Assembly (NCBI RefSeq): GCF_013179735.1
Contig: NZ_JABMEG010000002.1
Coordinates: 62,001 to 126,000 of the forward strand
Direction of reading: 5' to 3'
DNA length: 64,000 nt
Source of the DNA: Permianibacter fluminis
Lineage (GTDB): Bacteria; Pseudomonadota; Gammaproteobacteria; Enterobacterales; Permianibacteraceae
Shown: one piece after another, positions 51,192-59,372 of the stretch
Numbering within the stretch: position 1 is the stretch's first letter
How the letters are laid out: each line of letters begins with the position of its first letter
The notes under the pieces: generated by a model
Databases searched by the model: none
What the model was told of the DNA's origin: nothing
What the model saw: only the letters and a program-made list of their open reading frames with translations
Program-made: the position numbers and the translations under genes

Positions 51192-53036
51192 ATGAGCCAC
51201 ATTCGTCATGACGCCGACCAGCCGGCACCAGCTGCACCAGTTACCGGCCAAACGGAACCGGAAAAAAAACCGGCACCGAAGAAAACCGTCGGAAAAATTT
51301 TCCGTTGGCAGGGGGCGCTGGTGTTTTTGCTGGTGCTCGGGCTATTGGTGGGGCTGTACTGGCTGTTTGCCGATTGGCTGATCAAACGCAGCATCGAACA
51401 GATTGGCAGCAGCTTCGTTGGCGCCAAAGTGGAGCTGGACAAAGCCGAACTGAAATTGCTGGACGGCACGCTGAGTCTGCAGCACCTGCAAATCACCAAT
51501 GCCCGCGCCCCGATGCGGAATCTGATCGAGCTCGGCGAAATCGAAGCGGCCATCGACGTCCATCAGCTGTTCTGGCAGCGCATCCATCTGAGCAATGTCG
51601 CGGTGAAAAATATTCGCTTTGATACTGCAAGGCAAAGCAGTGGTGCCATTGCCGGATCGGAGCCGTCCGGGGTGATGAAACTGTTGCCGGACATGGCCCA
51701 GCTGGATTGGTCCCAGCTGTCGAGCAAAGAAGGTGGCGCCGCATTGCTGCAATCGCTGGATCTGGAATCCCTGAAGTCGGTGGAGAAATTGCGCAGCGAT
51801 CTGGACGCGGCCAAAGCCAGGTTTGAGCAGCGCCGCGCCGCGCTGCCGGATCAGTCCCGGCTGGACAGTTACCAGGCGCGAGCCAAGGCACTGAAAATTG
51901 ATCGCGATGCCAGCCGCACCGAACAGGCGCTGGCGCTGATCAAAAGTGCCAAAGAGATCGAGGCGCTGCGCAAGGACATCAAGCGCGATATCGAGGCGGT
52001 GAAAGCGCTGCGCGATGACGTCAAGCAAAGTCGCGACAACCTGAAAGCGCAGTACGAGGCGGTCAAGGCCGCACCGAAGAAAGACATGGACAAAGCGCTC
52101 AGTCAGCTAACGGTCAATGTGCCGGGCACTGACAAGCTGGTGTCCAATCTGCTCGGGCCGGAATTGGAGGCGCGTTTGAATCAGGGCGCCGGTTTCTATG
52201 AGACCGCCGCACCGTGGATTAACAAGGCCCGTGTGCTGGCGGGCCAAAATCCGGATGCACCGCCGGCACCGGCGCGTTTTGCCGGAGTCACTGTGCATTT
52301 CCCGGAACGGGATCCGCAACCGGATTTCTGGCTGAAAAAAGCCGCACTCGACGGCGCGCTGGATGTGCTCGGCTGGCAGGGCAGTTTTGCTGGCCAGCTG
52401 ACTGACGTTAGCGATGCGCCGGCGATGCTGGCCGAACCCACCCGGCTTCAGCTCGATGGCAAGGGCAATGCCGGCGGCACGCTGGCGCTGACCGCGGCAC
52501 TCGATCGCCGCACCGCGATCGCCGTCGCCGATGCCGCACTGAAAGTGGATGCGCTGCGCTTTCAGCCGCAGGTGTTGAGCAGCCAGTCGGCCTTGCAGCT
52601 GGCTGCCGAACAGGGTTTGCTGGCCGGGGAATTGACCGTGCATCAGCAGCCGGAACAATTGCGGCTGGAGACCCAACTGCGGTTTTCGGCGCTGCAATTG
52701 AAAGTCGCCAGCGACAATGACAACGCCATTGTTCAGGCCATCCTGAAAGAGCTGGCGCAAACCGATGCCATGCAGCTGTCGCTTTTGTATGAACAGAGCG
52801 CGGCCGGGACCCGTCAGGAACTGCACAGTTCGCTGGACGAGATCGTCAAGAATGCGGTCCGCAAGGTGCTGGCCGCCGAGCTGGACAAGAAGAAGGACGA
52901 GTTGCGCGCCAAGGCCGAAGAAAAGGTCAGGGCCGAGCTCGGCAAACTCGATGCTGCATGGCAGCAATTGTTGGCGCTGGACGGCCCGCTGGCCGAGCAG
53001 CTCAAGCAACTCGAAGGCGTGTTGCCGAAGAAATAG
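51192..53036 (+). CDS. TIGR03545 family AsmA-like membrane protein
   Basis: A 614-residue protein. A polar N-terminus with Lys/Pro (residues 1-35), one membrane helix (about 42-64) and a large periplasmic part follow. The beginning of that part (VGAKVELDKAELKLLDGTLSLQHLQITNARAPMRNLIELGEIEAAIDVHQLFWQRIHLSNV) is AsmA-like. A long coiled coil (about 175-305) and a C-terminal beta region with helical end complete it. The ATG at 51192 has GGGG eight bases upstream; a GTG at 51189 is possible. AsmA-like proteins move or organise lipids at the envelope, which makes an envelope role likely but unproven. Confidence 0.87.
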   Translation: MSHIRHDADQPAPAAPVTGQTEPEKKPAPKKTVGKIFRWQGALVFLLVLGLLVGLYWLFADWLIKRSIEQIGSSFVGAKVELDKAELKLLDGTLSLQHLQITNARAPMRNLIELGEIEAAIDVHQLFWQRIHLSNVAVKNIRFDTARQSSGAIAGSEPSGVMKLLPDMAQLDWSQLSSKEGGAALLQSLDLESLKSVEKLRSDLDAAKARFEQRRAALPDQSRLDSYQARAKALKIDRDASRTEQALALIKSAKEIEALRKDIKRDIEAVKALRDDVKQSRDNLKAQYEAVKAAPKKDMDKALSQLTVNVPGTDKLVSNLLGPELEARLNQGAGFYETAAPWINKARVLAGQNPDAPPAPARFAGVTVHFPERDPQPDFWLKKAALDGALDVLGWQGSFAGQLTDVSDAPAMLAEPTRLQLDGKGNAGGTLALTAALDRRTAIAVADAALKVDALRFQPQVLSSQSALQLAAEQGLLAGELTVHQQPEQLRLETQLRFSALQLKVASDNDNAIVQAILKELAQTDAMQLSLLYEQSAAGTRQELHSSLDEIVKNAVRKVLAAELDKKKDELRAKAEEKVRAELGKLDAAWQQLLALDGPLAEQLKQLEGVLPKK

Positions 53037-53153
53037 CGGCCCGCGCCCGGTCTGCTGGCAAAAATACCGGATGGCGGTTTCGGAAAAAGCCAGCCGCAGC
53101 CAGCATGCTAAACTGCCGCTCCGTGTTCCCCTGTGAGCCTGACCGGAGCGGCC

Positions 53154-53636
53154 ATGCCGTCTTTTGATGTGGTGTCGGAAATCGACCGGCACGAATTGAC
53201 CAACGCCATCGACCAAGCCAAACGCGAGCTGGAAACCCGGTTCGATTTTCGCGGCACTGCCGCCGCCATCGAACCCAAGGAGCTGGTAATCAAGCTGATT
53301 GCCGATTCCGAATTTCAGCTGCAGCAGCTCGGCGAAATCGTCACCCAAAAGCTGACCAAACGCGGCATCAGCCTTGGCAGCGTCGAATTCTCCGATCCGG
53401 AACCGTCCGGCAAGATCGTCCAGCGGAACCTAACCCTCAAAGAAGGTATCGAACAGGCGCTGGCCAAAAAACTGAGCGGCCTGATCAAGGACGCCAAGCT
53501 CAAGGTCCAGACCCAGATCAACGGCGACAAGCTGCGCGTCACTGGCAAGAAGCGCGACGATCTGCAGGAAGTGATTGCGCTGCTGCGCAGTTCGGACATT
53601 GAACAGCCTTTGCAGTACAACAATTTTCGCGACTAG
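53154..53636 (+). CDS. yajQ: YajQ family nucleotide-binding protein
   Basis: A 160-residue cytoplasmic protein, full family length, with MPSFDVVSEIDRHELTNAIDQAKRELETRFDFRG at the start and LLRSSDIEQPLQYNNFRD at the end, both nearly invariant in YajQ. CGGAG lies five bases before the ATG at 53154. YajQ of Xanthomonas (XC_3703) binds c-di-GMP and acts with a LysR regulator; other YajQ proteins bind RNA or nucleotides. Two other c-di-GMP genes are in this window, so a signalling role is possible but not shown. Confidence 0.96.
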   Translation: MPSFDVVSEIDRHELTNAIDQAKRELETRFDFRGTAAAIEPKELVIKLIADSEFQLQQLGEIVTQKLTKRGISLGSVEFSDPEPSGKIVQRNLTLKEGIEQALAKKLSGLIKDAKLKVQTQINGDKLRVTGKKRDDLQEVIALLRSSDIEQPLQYNNFRD

Positions 53637-53671
53637 TCTGTTGTCATTGGTGACTATCGGAGTGTGTTCAG

Positions 53672-54445
53672 ATGCAAGCTATTAACATCCGCGCTGTTGT
53701 CATGCCGAAATGGTCTCGGCTGTGTTCGCTGATACTGCTCGCCGTCGCTGGCAGCAGCCAGGCTGCGCAACCGTATTGTCTGGATGAAATTTGTCTCGGT
53801 GCCACTATTGACCAGTTGCAGGTCAAGTGGAAAGACTTGCCGCCGACCACTCAGGAAACGCTTGATTTTGAGTCGATGCTACAAGACAAGAAAATCAAGG
53901 ATGTTTACTTCGAAAGCAACGAATTGATGATCGCCAGCGAGGCCACCTTGCGGCAATTGTTTCCCTATGTGATTCGGCGGCAGGTGTTTGACAACCATGT
54001 CCTGAGCAAGCTGCGGGAAGTCAAAGCCTACTGTTCGTCGACCACGCTGACTGGTGAAGTACTGCATGAAGGCAAGGACAAGTTGTTTGTCACCGTGCGC
54101 GCGGTGCCGGACAATGGCGGCGTTGGCAAGCTGCGCGTAGTCGGTATCGAAAAACAGTTTGATATCATGGCGTCGTCGCTGCGGCCGCAAGACAAGCCGC
54201 GTGACAAGGCCATGCGCGCCGAAATGAAAGCGCGCTATCCGGATCTGGTCGAAGTGCGTGATCTGGATTCGACCCGGGTGTCGTCGGTTGATATCAGCAT
54301 GGCTGGTGCCCAGATGGGCTATCGTTTCCATTCCGAGGTGTCGATTCCGCTGACCCTGCGGCTGCGCGATACCGCCGATATCACCACGCTGGAAGAATCC
54401 GACCAAGCCAGCCCGCTGTGCAAGAAGAGCGCGGAACCAAAATAA
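53672..54445 (+). CDS. Secreted protein of unknown function
   Basis: A 257-residue protein. GGAG nine bases upstream favours the ATG at 53672; another ATG at 53702 begins the hydrophobic signal (MPKWSRLCSLILLAVAGSSQAA). Right after the signal come PYCLDEICLGATIDQLQVKWKDLPP, a cysteine pair and a pattern seen in small periplasmic proteins with a repeated DxxLGxxxxxL unit. The rest is mixed alpha/beta with two more cysteines (KAYCSST, SPLCKKS), so one or two disulphides are likely. No family was recognised. Confidence 0.78.
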   Translation: MQAINIRAVVMPKWSRLCSLILLAVAGSSQAAQPYCLDEICLGATIDQLQVKWKDLPPTTQETLDFESMLQDKKIKDVYFESNELMIASEATLRQLFPYVIRRQVFDNHVLSKLREVKAYCSSTTLTGEVLHEGKDKLFVTVRAVPDNGGVGKLRVVGIEKQFDIMASSLRPQDKPRDKAMRAEMKARYPDLVEVRDLDSTRVSSVDISMAGAQMGYRFHSEVSIPLTLRLRDTADITTLEESDQASPLCKKSAEPK

Positions 54446-54482
54446 TCGCGGCGCGCTTGACGCGTCAGCTTGAGGACGACTG

Positions 54483-55274
54483 ATGGATCTGCGCGGCAAA
54501 ACCATCTGGCTGACCGGCGCCTCATCCGGTATTGGTGAAGCTCTGGCGATTGCCTTGGCTGCCGCTGGCGCCAAACTGCTGCTGTCGGCGCGTTCGCTCG
54601 ACAAACTGGAAGCGGTGCGACAGCGCTGTGCCTCGCCTCATCTGCACCGGGTGGCGGCACTTGATCTGTCCGATGCCAGCGCCGTTCCGGCCCGGGCTGT
54701 TGCCATTCTGGCCGAACACGGGCCAATCGATGTGCTGATCAACAATGCCGGTATCGGCCAGCGCGCCAGTGTGCTCGACACGGCATTGCCGGTGGACCGG
54801 CAAATCATGGAAGTGAATTATTTTGCGGCCGTTGCGCTGACCCGGGCCGTGTTGCCGGGTTTGCTGAACCGGCCGGAGGCCATGGTGGTGTCGGTTGCCA
54901 GCGTCATGGGCAAATTCGCCACGCCGCGGCGCTCGGCGTATTGCGCCTCCAAACATGCGCTGGTCGCGTTCATGGATTCGCTACGGGCCGAACTGTCCGA
55001 TAGCCCGCTCAACGTGTTGACCGTTTGCCCCGGCTACATTCATACGCCGTTCTCGATTTCTGCACTCAAAGGTGATGGCAGCGCTCAGGGCCAGATGGAT
55101 GCCGGCCAATTGCAGGGTATGGCGCCGGAAAAATGCGCCGCTGGCATCGTCCGGGCCATGCAGCGCAATAAGGCCGAATTGTGGATTGGCGGCAAGGAAA
55201 TTTTTGGTGTTTACTTGAAGCAAATCTGCCCGCCTTTGCTGCGTCATCTGGTCAGCCGGGTTCGGGTGACCTGA
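54483..55274 (+). CDS. Short-chain dehydrogenase/reductase
   Basis: A 263-residue classical SDR. The cofactor motif TGASSGIG is at 11-18, NNAGIG is near 87, the catalytic Ser lies in VVSVASVMGK, and Tyr-Lys are in YCASK. The C-terminus after PGYIHTPFS and the late stretch ELWIGGKEIFGVYLKQICPPLL resemble the DHRS7-like group of membrane-associated reductases acting on lipids or retinoid-like substrates. It has GAGGAC upstream, and the next gene starts 54 bases after its stop. The substrate is unknown. Confidence 0.92.
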   Translation: MDLRGKTIWLTGASSGIGEALAIALAAAGAKLLLSARSLDKLEAVRQRCASPHLHRVAALDLSDASAVPARAVAILAEHGPIDVLINNAGIGQRASVLDTALPVDRQIMEVNYFAAVALTRAVLPGLLNRPEAMVVSVASVMGKFATPRRSAYCASKHALVAFMDSLRAELSDSPLNVLTVCPGYIHTPFSISALKGDGSAQGQMDAGQLQGMAPEKCAAGIVRAMQRNKAELWIGGKEIFGVYLKQICPPLLRHLVSRVRVT

Positions 55275-55328
55275 AGCGGATGTCGCCGGCGCCGTTGTCG
55301 ACCTGCTGCAACCTGATATGGAGTTCTC

Positions 55329-56066
55329 GTGCACAGCCTGATTGCCAGTCGTTTTCCCCGTGACAAGCTGCAGCCGGTGCTGCTCGGCTTGCCATTCTTC
55401 CGCGAGCTCGCCGAGCAGGCGCCGGCCGAGCTTGAGCGGTTGCTGCCGCATACCCGTTTGCTGCTTGCCGATCCGGGTGAGCTCATCATGCGCAAGGGCG
55501 AGTTTGATTCCTGGTGCTATTTCCTGCTGAAAGGCCAGCTGGCGGTGCAGGCCGGTGAAGACGACAGCAGCGGCAAAACGGTGGGCTACATCCAGCCCGG
55601 TGACATGTTTGGGGCGCTGGCGATCATGCGTGACAGCGATCGCAGTGCCAGCATCGTCGTTCGTGGCCGCAGTGCCGATAAAAGCGATCTGGAAAAAGAT
55701 CGCGCCATTTTGTTTGGGCTCGATTTTTCCCCGTTTGGTGAACTCGATGATTTCAGCCAGATTTCGCTGGCGACTAAGCTGCGGTTTTTTCAGCTGGTGG
55801 TGGAGCGGACCGAGGCGCGACTGCAAGCCTATGAGCGGGAAATGCCGGGCACCGATCTCGGTGTTCGCCTGGCCAGTTTGCCGAGTTTCCATGGCGCTCA
55901 GGAAAGTCTCGAACGTCTGCAATACCTGCATCAACGCGCCGATGCGCTGGCGGAACTGTTGACCGAATGGAATCTGACCCTGGAAAGTCTGGATGACTAC
56001 CATCCGGTGCGTGAGTTGCCACGGGCTGATGTCTTGGCCGATCTCGAACGGCTCTATTTCGGTTGA
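55329..56066 (+). CDS. Cyclic-nucleotide-binding-domain-like protein without DNA-binding domain
   Basis: A 245-residue protein starting at GTG 55329 with GGAG five bases upstream. Residues about 20-140 form a CNB fold (LPFFRELAEQAPAELERLLPH, YFLLKGQLAVQAGED, PGDMFGALAIMRDSDRSASIVV). In Crp the phosphate cassette reads FGExAL..RxA; here the Glu is replaced by Ala while the Arg is kept, so cAMP binding is doubtful. The C-terminal 100 residues are helical (LRFFQLVVERTEARLQ, LQYLHQRADALAELL) and no helix-turn-helix is seen. It is therefore probably not a transcription factor. Confidence 0.83.
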   Translation: MHSLIASRFPRDKLQPVLLGLPFFRELAEQAPAELERLLPHTRLLLADPGELIMRKGEFDSWCYFLLKGQLAVQAGEDDSSGKTVGYIQPGDMFGALAIMRDSDRSASIVVRGRSADKSDLEKDRAILFGLDFSPFGELDDFSQISLATKLRFFQLVVERTEARLQAYEREMPGTDLGVRLASLPSFHGAQESLERLQYLHQRADALAELLTEWNLTLESLDDYHPVRELPRADVLADLERLYFG

Positions 56067-56080
56067 GCCGTATTCCCGCC

Positions 56081-57106
56081 ATGCGCCGGCAGTGTGTGTC
56101 GCTTCGGCGAGGACAACGAGCCCTGTTGTGGCTGATCGGTTTGGGCTGGCTTGTTTGGTCAAGCGTCGTCAGTGCCGAAGCGGCTCAGTTGAATGCCGCG
56201 CCGTTATCAACTGATGCCGAGCAAGCTCGGCTGCGTCAGCGTGGTGAATACCTGAGTCATGTTGCTGGTTGTCATGCCTGTCATACCGATCATCGTCAGT
56301 CGTCTCGCTTGCACGGTGGTCCTGTTCCGTCAGTTCCTGATCCACAAACGGCCGAGCTCGCTGGTGGCGCGCCAATTCAGACTCCGTTTGGCATTTTTTA
56401 TCCGCCCAATATCACACCCGATCCAGACACCGGCATTGGCGGCTGGAGCGATGCTGAATTCGCCAAGGCTTTGCAACACGGTATGGCGCCGGACGGTCAT
56501 CGCTATTACCCGGTTTTTCCCTATACCAGTTATGCGCGCTTGCGTGCCGATGATGTGCTGGCGCTGAAACGCTATCTCGATCAGGTCACGCCGGTGTCGC
56601 GAGTCAATACTGCTCATGAATTGAAAGGCTTTGCCTGTCTGCCAGCCCTGCTCGGTGTCTGGCAATGGCTCAATGTCAAACCGGCGTGGACCGCGCTGCC
56701 GGCAACGGCGTCCGCAACCGAGCGCGATGGCGCGTATCTGGTTGAGGCGGTTGCGCATTGCGGTGAATGTCACAGCCCGCGCGACGGTATCGGTGGCCTG
56801 CAACTGGCGCATTGGCTGCGCGGTGCCCGGCTGGCCAGCGGCCATCAAGCCAGCAATCTGACGCCACATCCCGACGGCATTGCCGCCTGGAGTGCTGACG
56901 AACTGGCCGAATATCTGCAGACCGGTCATACCGACATGGGTGCCAAAGCCCATCATGAAATGCGCGAGTTTGTCGATTACGCCGGGCGTTATCTGACCGA
57001 GCCGGATCGGGCTGCGATCGCGGCGTATTTGTTGGCGCTACCCGCGCGACCCGAGCGCAAGCCCTGCCCGCAAACCGGACCGCGTTTGCGCCGTTGCCTG
57101 CAATAG
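56081..57106 (+). CDS. Di-haem cytochrome c
   Basis: A 341-residue exported cytochrome. A basic N-terminus and a hydrophobic segment (ALLWLIGLGWLVWSSVVSA) form the signal. Two CXXCH haem sites are seen, GCHACH (about residue 66) and CGECH (about 218), each in a cytochrome c domain, with PPNITPDPDTGIGGWSDAEFAKALQHGMAPDG and NLTPHPDGIAAWSADELAEYLQTGHTDMG as paired repeats carrying the Met ligand. This matches cytochrome subunits of membrane alcohol/sugar dehydrogenases, though those usually have three haems. A TTG at 56063 overlaps the previous stop; the ATG at 56081 was used. Confidence 0.88.
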   Translation: MRRQCVSLRRGQRALLWLIGLGWLVWSSVVSAEAAQLNAAPLSTDAEQARLRQRGEYLSHVAGCHACHTDHRQSSRLHGGPVPSVPDPQTAELAGGAPIQTPFGIFYPPNITPDPDTGIGGWSDAEFAKALQHGMAPDGHRYYPVFPYTSYARLRADDVLALKRYLDQVTPVSRVNTAHELKGFACLPALLGVWQWLNVKPAWTALPATASATERDGAYLVEAVAHCGECHSPRDGIGGLQLAHWLRGARLASGHQASNLTPHPDGIAAWSADELAEYLQTGHTDMGAKAHHEMREFVDYAGRYLTEPDRAAIAAYLLALPARPERKPCPQTGPRLRRCLQ

Positions 57107-57420
57107 CAAATGACCGTCGGCTGATGCCTGCTCGTTGCGCGCCAGTTGCCGCGCGAGCCATTGACTAGTCGGATGAGCCAATCCGCTGCCGTCACATTTT
57201 GAAACACCTGCTCTGGTAATCCTTCGCTTGGCCCTGCCGGTCCGCATTGCTACCATCGCTCGCTTGTCGACCCCCGCCCCAAGGCTAAGCAAGGGGTCTT
57301 ATGCGTTGTGTGAAGCCAGCGCGGATCGGCAATAAGTTAGTTACGGCTCGCAAGCTTGCTATCAAGAGGTGCTTCCTCAGCAGGTTCTTCATGAGCAGCT
57401 TCTTCTCGAACAAGGATTTT
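57107..57420. other. Intergenic region upstream of the S9 peptidases
   Basis: No separate gene. GACCCC / GGGGTC arms (57269-57298) with an inner GCCCC / GGGG pairing give a hairpin that could end the cytochrome transcript. The in-frame extension 57301-57420 has further ATGs but no signal-peptide sense. Confidence 0.5.
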
Positions 57421-59370
57421 ATGAACAAGATCATCACGGCGCTGCTGGCCGCTGCGCTGCTCAAGACGACTGCCGTGCTGGCCGCCGAGGTCGAGCGACG
57501 CGAGCAGGGCCAGCTGGTGCTGGAAAATATTCCAGCCATTCCCGCCGAGATTCGTGACCGACTGAGCCAATACAGCAATGCCCGCAGTGCCGCGCTGGCC
57601 GACTGGCTGCCCGACGGCAAAGGCCTGCTGATACGCACGCGTTTTGCTGACACCATGCAATTGCATCAGGTCAGTCAGCCGCTTGGCATGCGCAAACAAC
57701 TGACGTTTTTCAACGAGCCGATCGCCGGTGGTCAATATCAGCCGGGTCCTGGCAGCCGTGGCTTCATTTACAGCCGCGACAACGGTGGTGATGAAAATTA
57801 TCAGCTGTATTTTTTTGACAGCGCGACGGGAAAGAGTGCGTTGCTGAGCGATGGCAGTTCACGCAACCAATCCGTCTGCTGGGCGCCGAGCGGGCAGTTT
57901 TTCATTTATTCCAGCACCCGGCGCAACGGCACTGATTTTGATTTGTACTTGCACGACATGGCAACCGGCACCGAGCGCGCCTTGTATAACAGCGCCGGTT
58001 CGTTCAGCACGCTCGACATCTCCCGTGATGAAAAAACCGCACTGCTGATGCAATATGTGTCGGCGACCGAGTCACGCTTGTTCAGCCTCGATATCGAAAC
58101 CGGGCAGGCCACCTCCCTGAATATCGGCACCGGCCGGGTTTCCTATGGCGAAGCACTGTTCAGCAAGGATGGCAAAGGCATCTATCTGACGCTGGATGCC
58201 GGTGGTGAATTTCAGCAACTCGGCTATTACGATCTGGCGCGCGGTCGCCTGCATAACCTGACCCCGGATCTGCGATGGGATGTTGGCAGCATTGCGCTGT
58301 CAGATGACGGCAATCTGTTGGCTTACAGCGTCAATGAAGACGGTCTGGACAAGCTGTACATTCTGGATGTCAACGCGCGCAAGCAAATGAAGGCGCCAGT
58401 CTTGCCACCGGCGGTCCTGACCGGCTTTGCCTTCAGCCCTGACAGTCAGCGGCTGGCGCTGAGTTTCAGTGCTGCCGATGCACCCTCTGACGCTTATGTG
58501 TTCGATCTGAAATCCGGCACGTTGAATCGCTGGACCGAAAGCGAAGTCGGTGGCCTCGATCGCAGCCAATTCCTGTTGCCTGAGTTGGTGCATTTTCCGA
58601 CTTTTGATCAAGTCAACGGCAAGCCGCGGCAGATTCCGGCATTTGTCTACAAGCCACAGCATGGTCAAGACAAGTTGCCGGTTGTGATCAGCATTCATGG
58701 CGGCCCCGAATCACAGTATCGGCCGTCGTTTTCCGAGTTTGCCCAGTACCTGAGCAGTGAAGTTGGCGTGGCGTTTATCGCGCCGAATGTGCGCGGCTCC
58801 AGTGGCTACGGCAAGAGTTATCTGGAACTCGACAACGGTTACAAACGTGAAGATTCGGTTCGCGATATTGGCGCGTTACTGGACTGGATTGCGACTCAGC
58901 CGGATTTGGACAAGGATCGGGTGCTGGTAATGGGCGGTTCATACGGTGGCTACATGACGCTGGCTTCGCTGACCCATTACAACGCCCGACTGAAAGCCGG
59001 TATCGACATTGTCGGCATCAGCCATTTTGTCACTTTCCTGAATAACACCAAGGGCTATCGCGCCGATTTGCGCCGGGTTGAGTACGGCGACGAGCGTGAT
59101 CCGGCCATGCGTGAACATCTGGAGACGATTTCGCCGTTGAACAACGCGGCCCGGATTACTGTGCCGCTGTTTGTCGCGCAGGGGCTCAATGATCCGCGGG
59201 TGCCGGCGTCGGAAGCGGAGCAGATTGTCAGTAAGGTACGCGCCAACCAGGGCGAGGTCTGGTATTTGCTGGCCAAGGATGAAGGCCATGGCTTCAACAA
59301 GAAAGGCAATCGCGAGTTCTATCAAGCGGCTGCCGTCACTTTCATCCGTAAGCATCTGCTGGGACCGTGA
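57421..59370 (+). CDS. S9 family prolyl oligopeptidase, exported
   Basis: A 649-residue peptidase with signal peptide MNKIITALLAAALLKTTAVLA. The N-terminal beta-propeller (about 40-370; blades such as GFIYSRDNGGDENYQLYFF) is followed by the alpha/beta hydrolase domain. Catalytic Ser lies in GGSYGGYMTLASL, Asp in VAQGLNDPRVP and His in DEGHGFNKKGN. It cleaves short peptides after Pro or acyl-blocked residues by family rule. The ATG at 57421 was chosen for the signal peptide, with AAGGA four bases upstream. It is directly followed by a second S9 gene. Confidence 0.95.
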   Translation: MNKIITALLAAALLKTTAVLAAEVERREQGQLVLENIPAIPAEIRDRLSQYSNARSAALADWLPDGKGLLIRTRFADTMQLHQVSQPLGMRKQLTFFNEPIAGGQYQPGPGSRGFIYSRDNGGDENYQLYFFDSATGKSALLSDGSSRNQSVCWAPSGQFFIYSSTRRNGTDFDLYLHDMATGTERALYNSAGSFSTLDISRDEKTALLMQYVSATESRLFSLDIETGQATSLNIGTGRVSYGEALFSKDGKGIYLTLDAGGEFQQLGYYDLARGRLHNLTPDLRWDVGSIALSDDGNLLAYSVNEDGLDKLYILDVNARKQMKAPVLPPAVLTGFAFSPDSQRLALSFSAADAPSDAYVFDLKSGTLNRWTESEVGGLDRSQFLLPELVHFPTFDQVNGKPRQIPAFVYKPQHGQDKLPVVISIHGGPESQYRPSFSEFAQYLSSEVGVAFIAPNVRGSSGYGKSYLELDNGYKREDSVRDIGALLDWIATQPDLDKDRVLVMGGSYGGYMTLASLTHYNARLKAGIDIVGISHFVTFLNNTKGYRADLRRVEYGDERDPAMREHLETISPLNNAARITVPLFVAQGLNDPRVPASEAEQIVSKVRANQGEVWYLLAKDEGHGFNKKGNREFYQAAAVTFIRKHLLGP

Positions 59371-59372
59371 TC

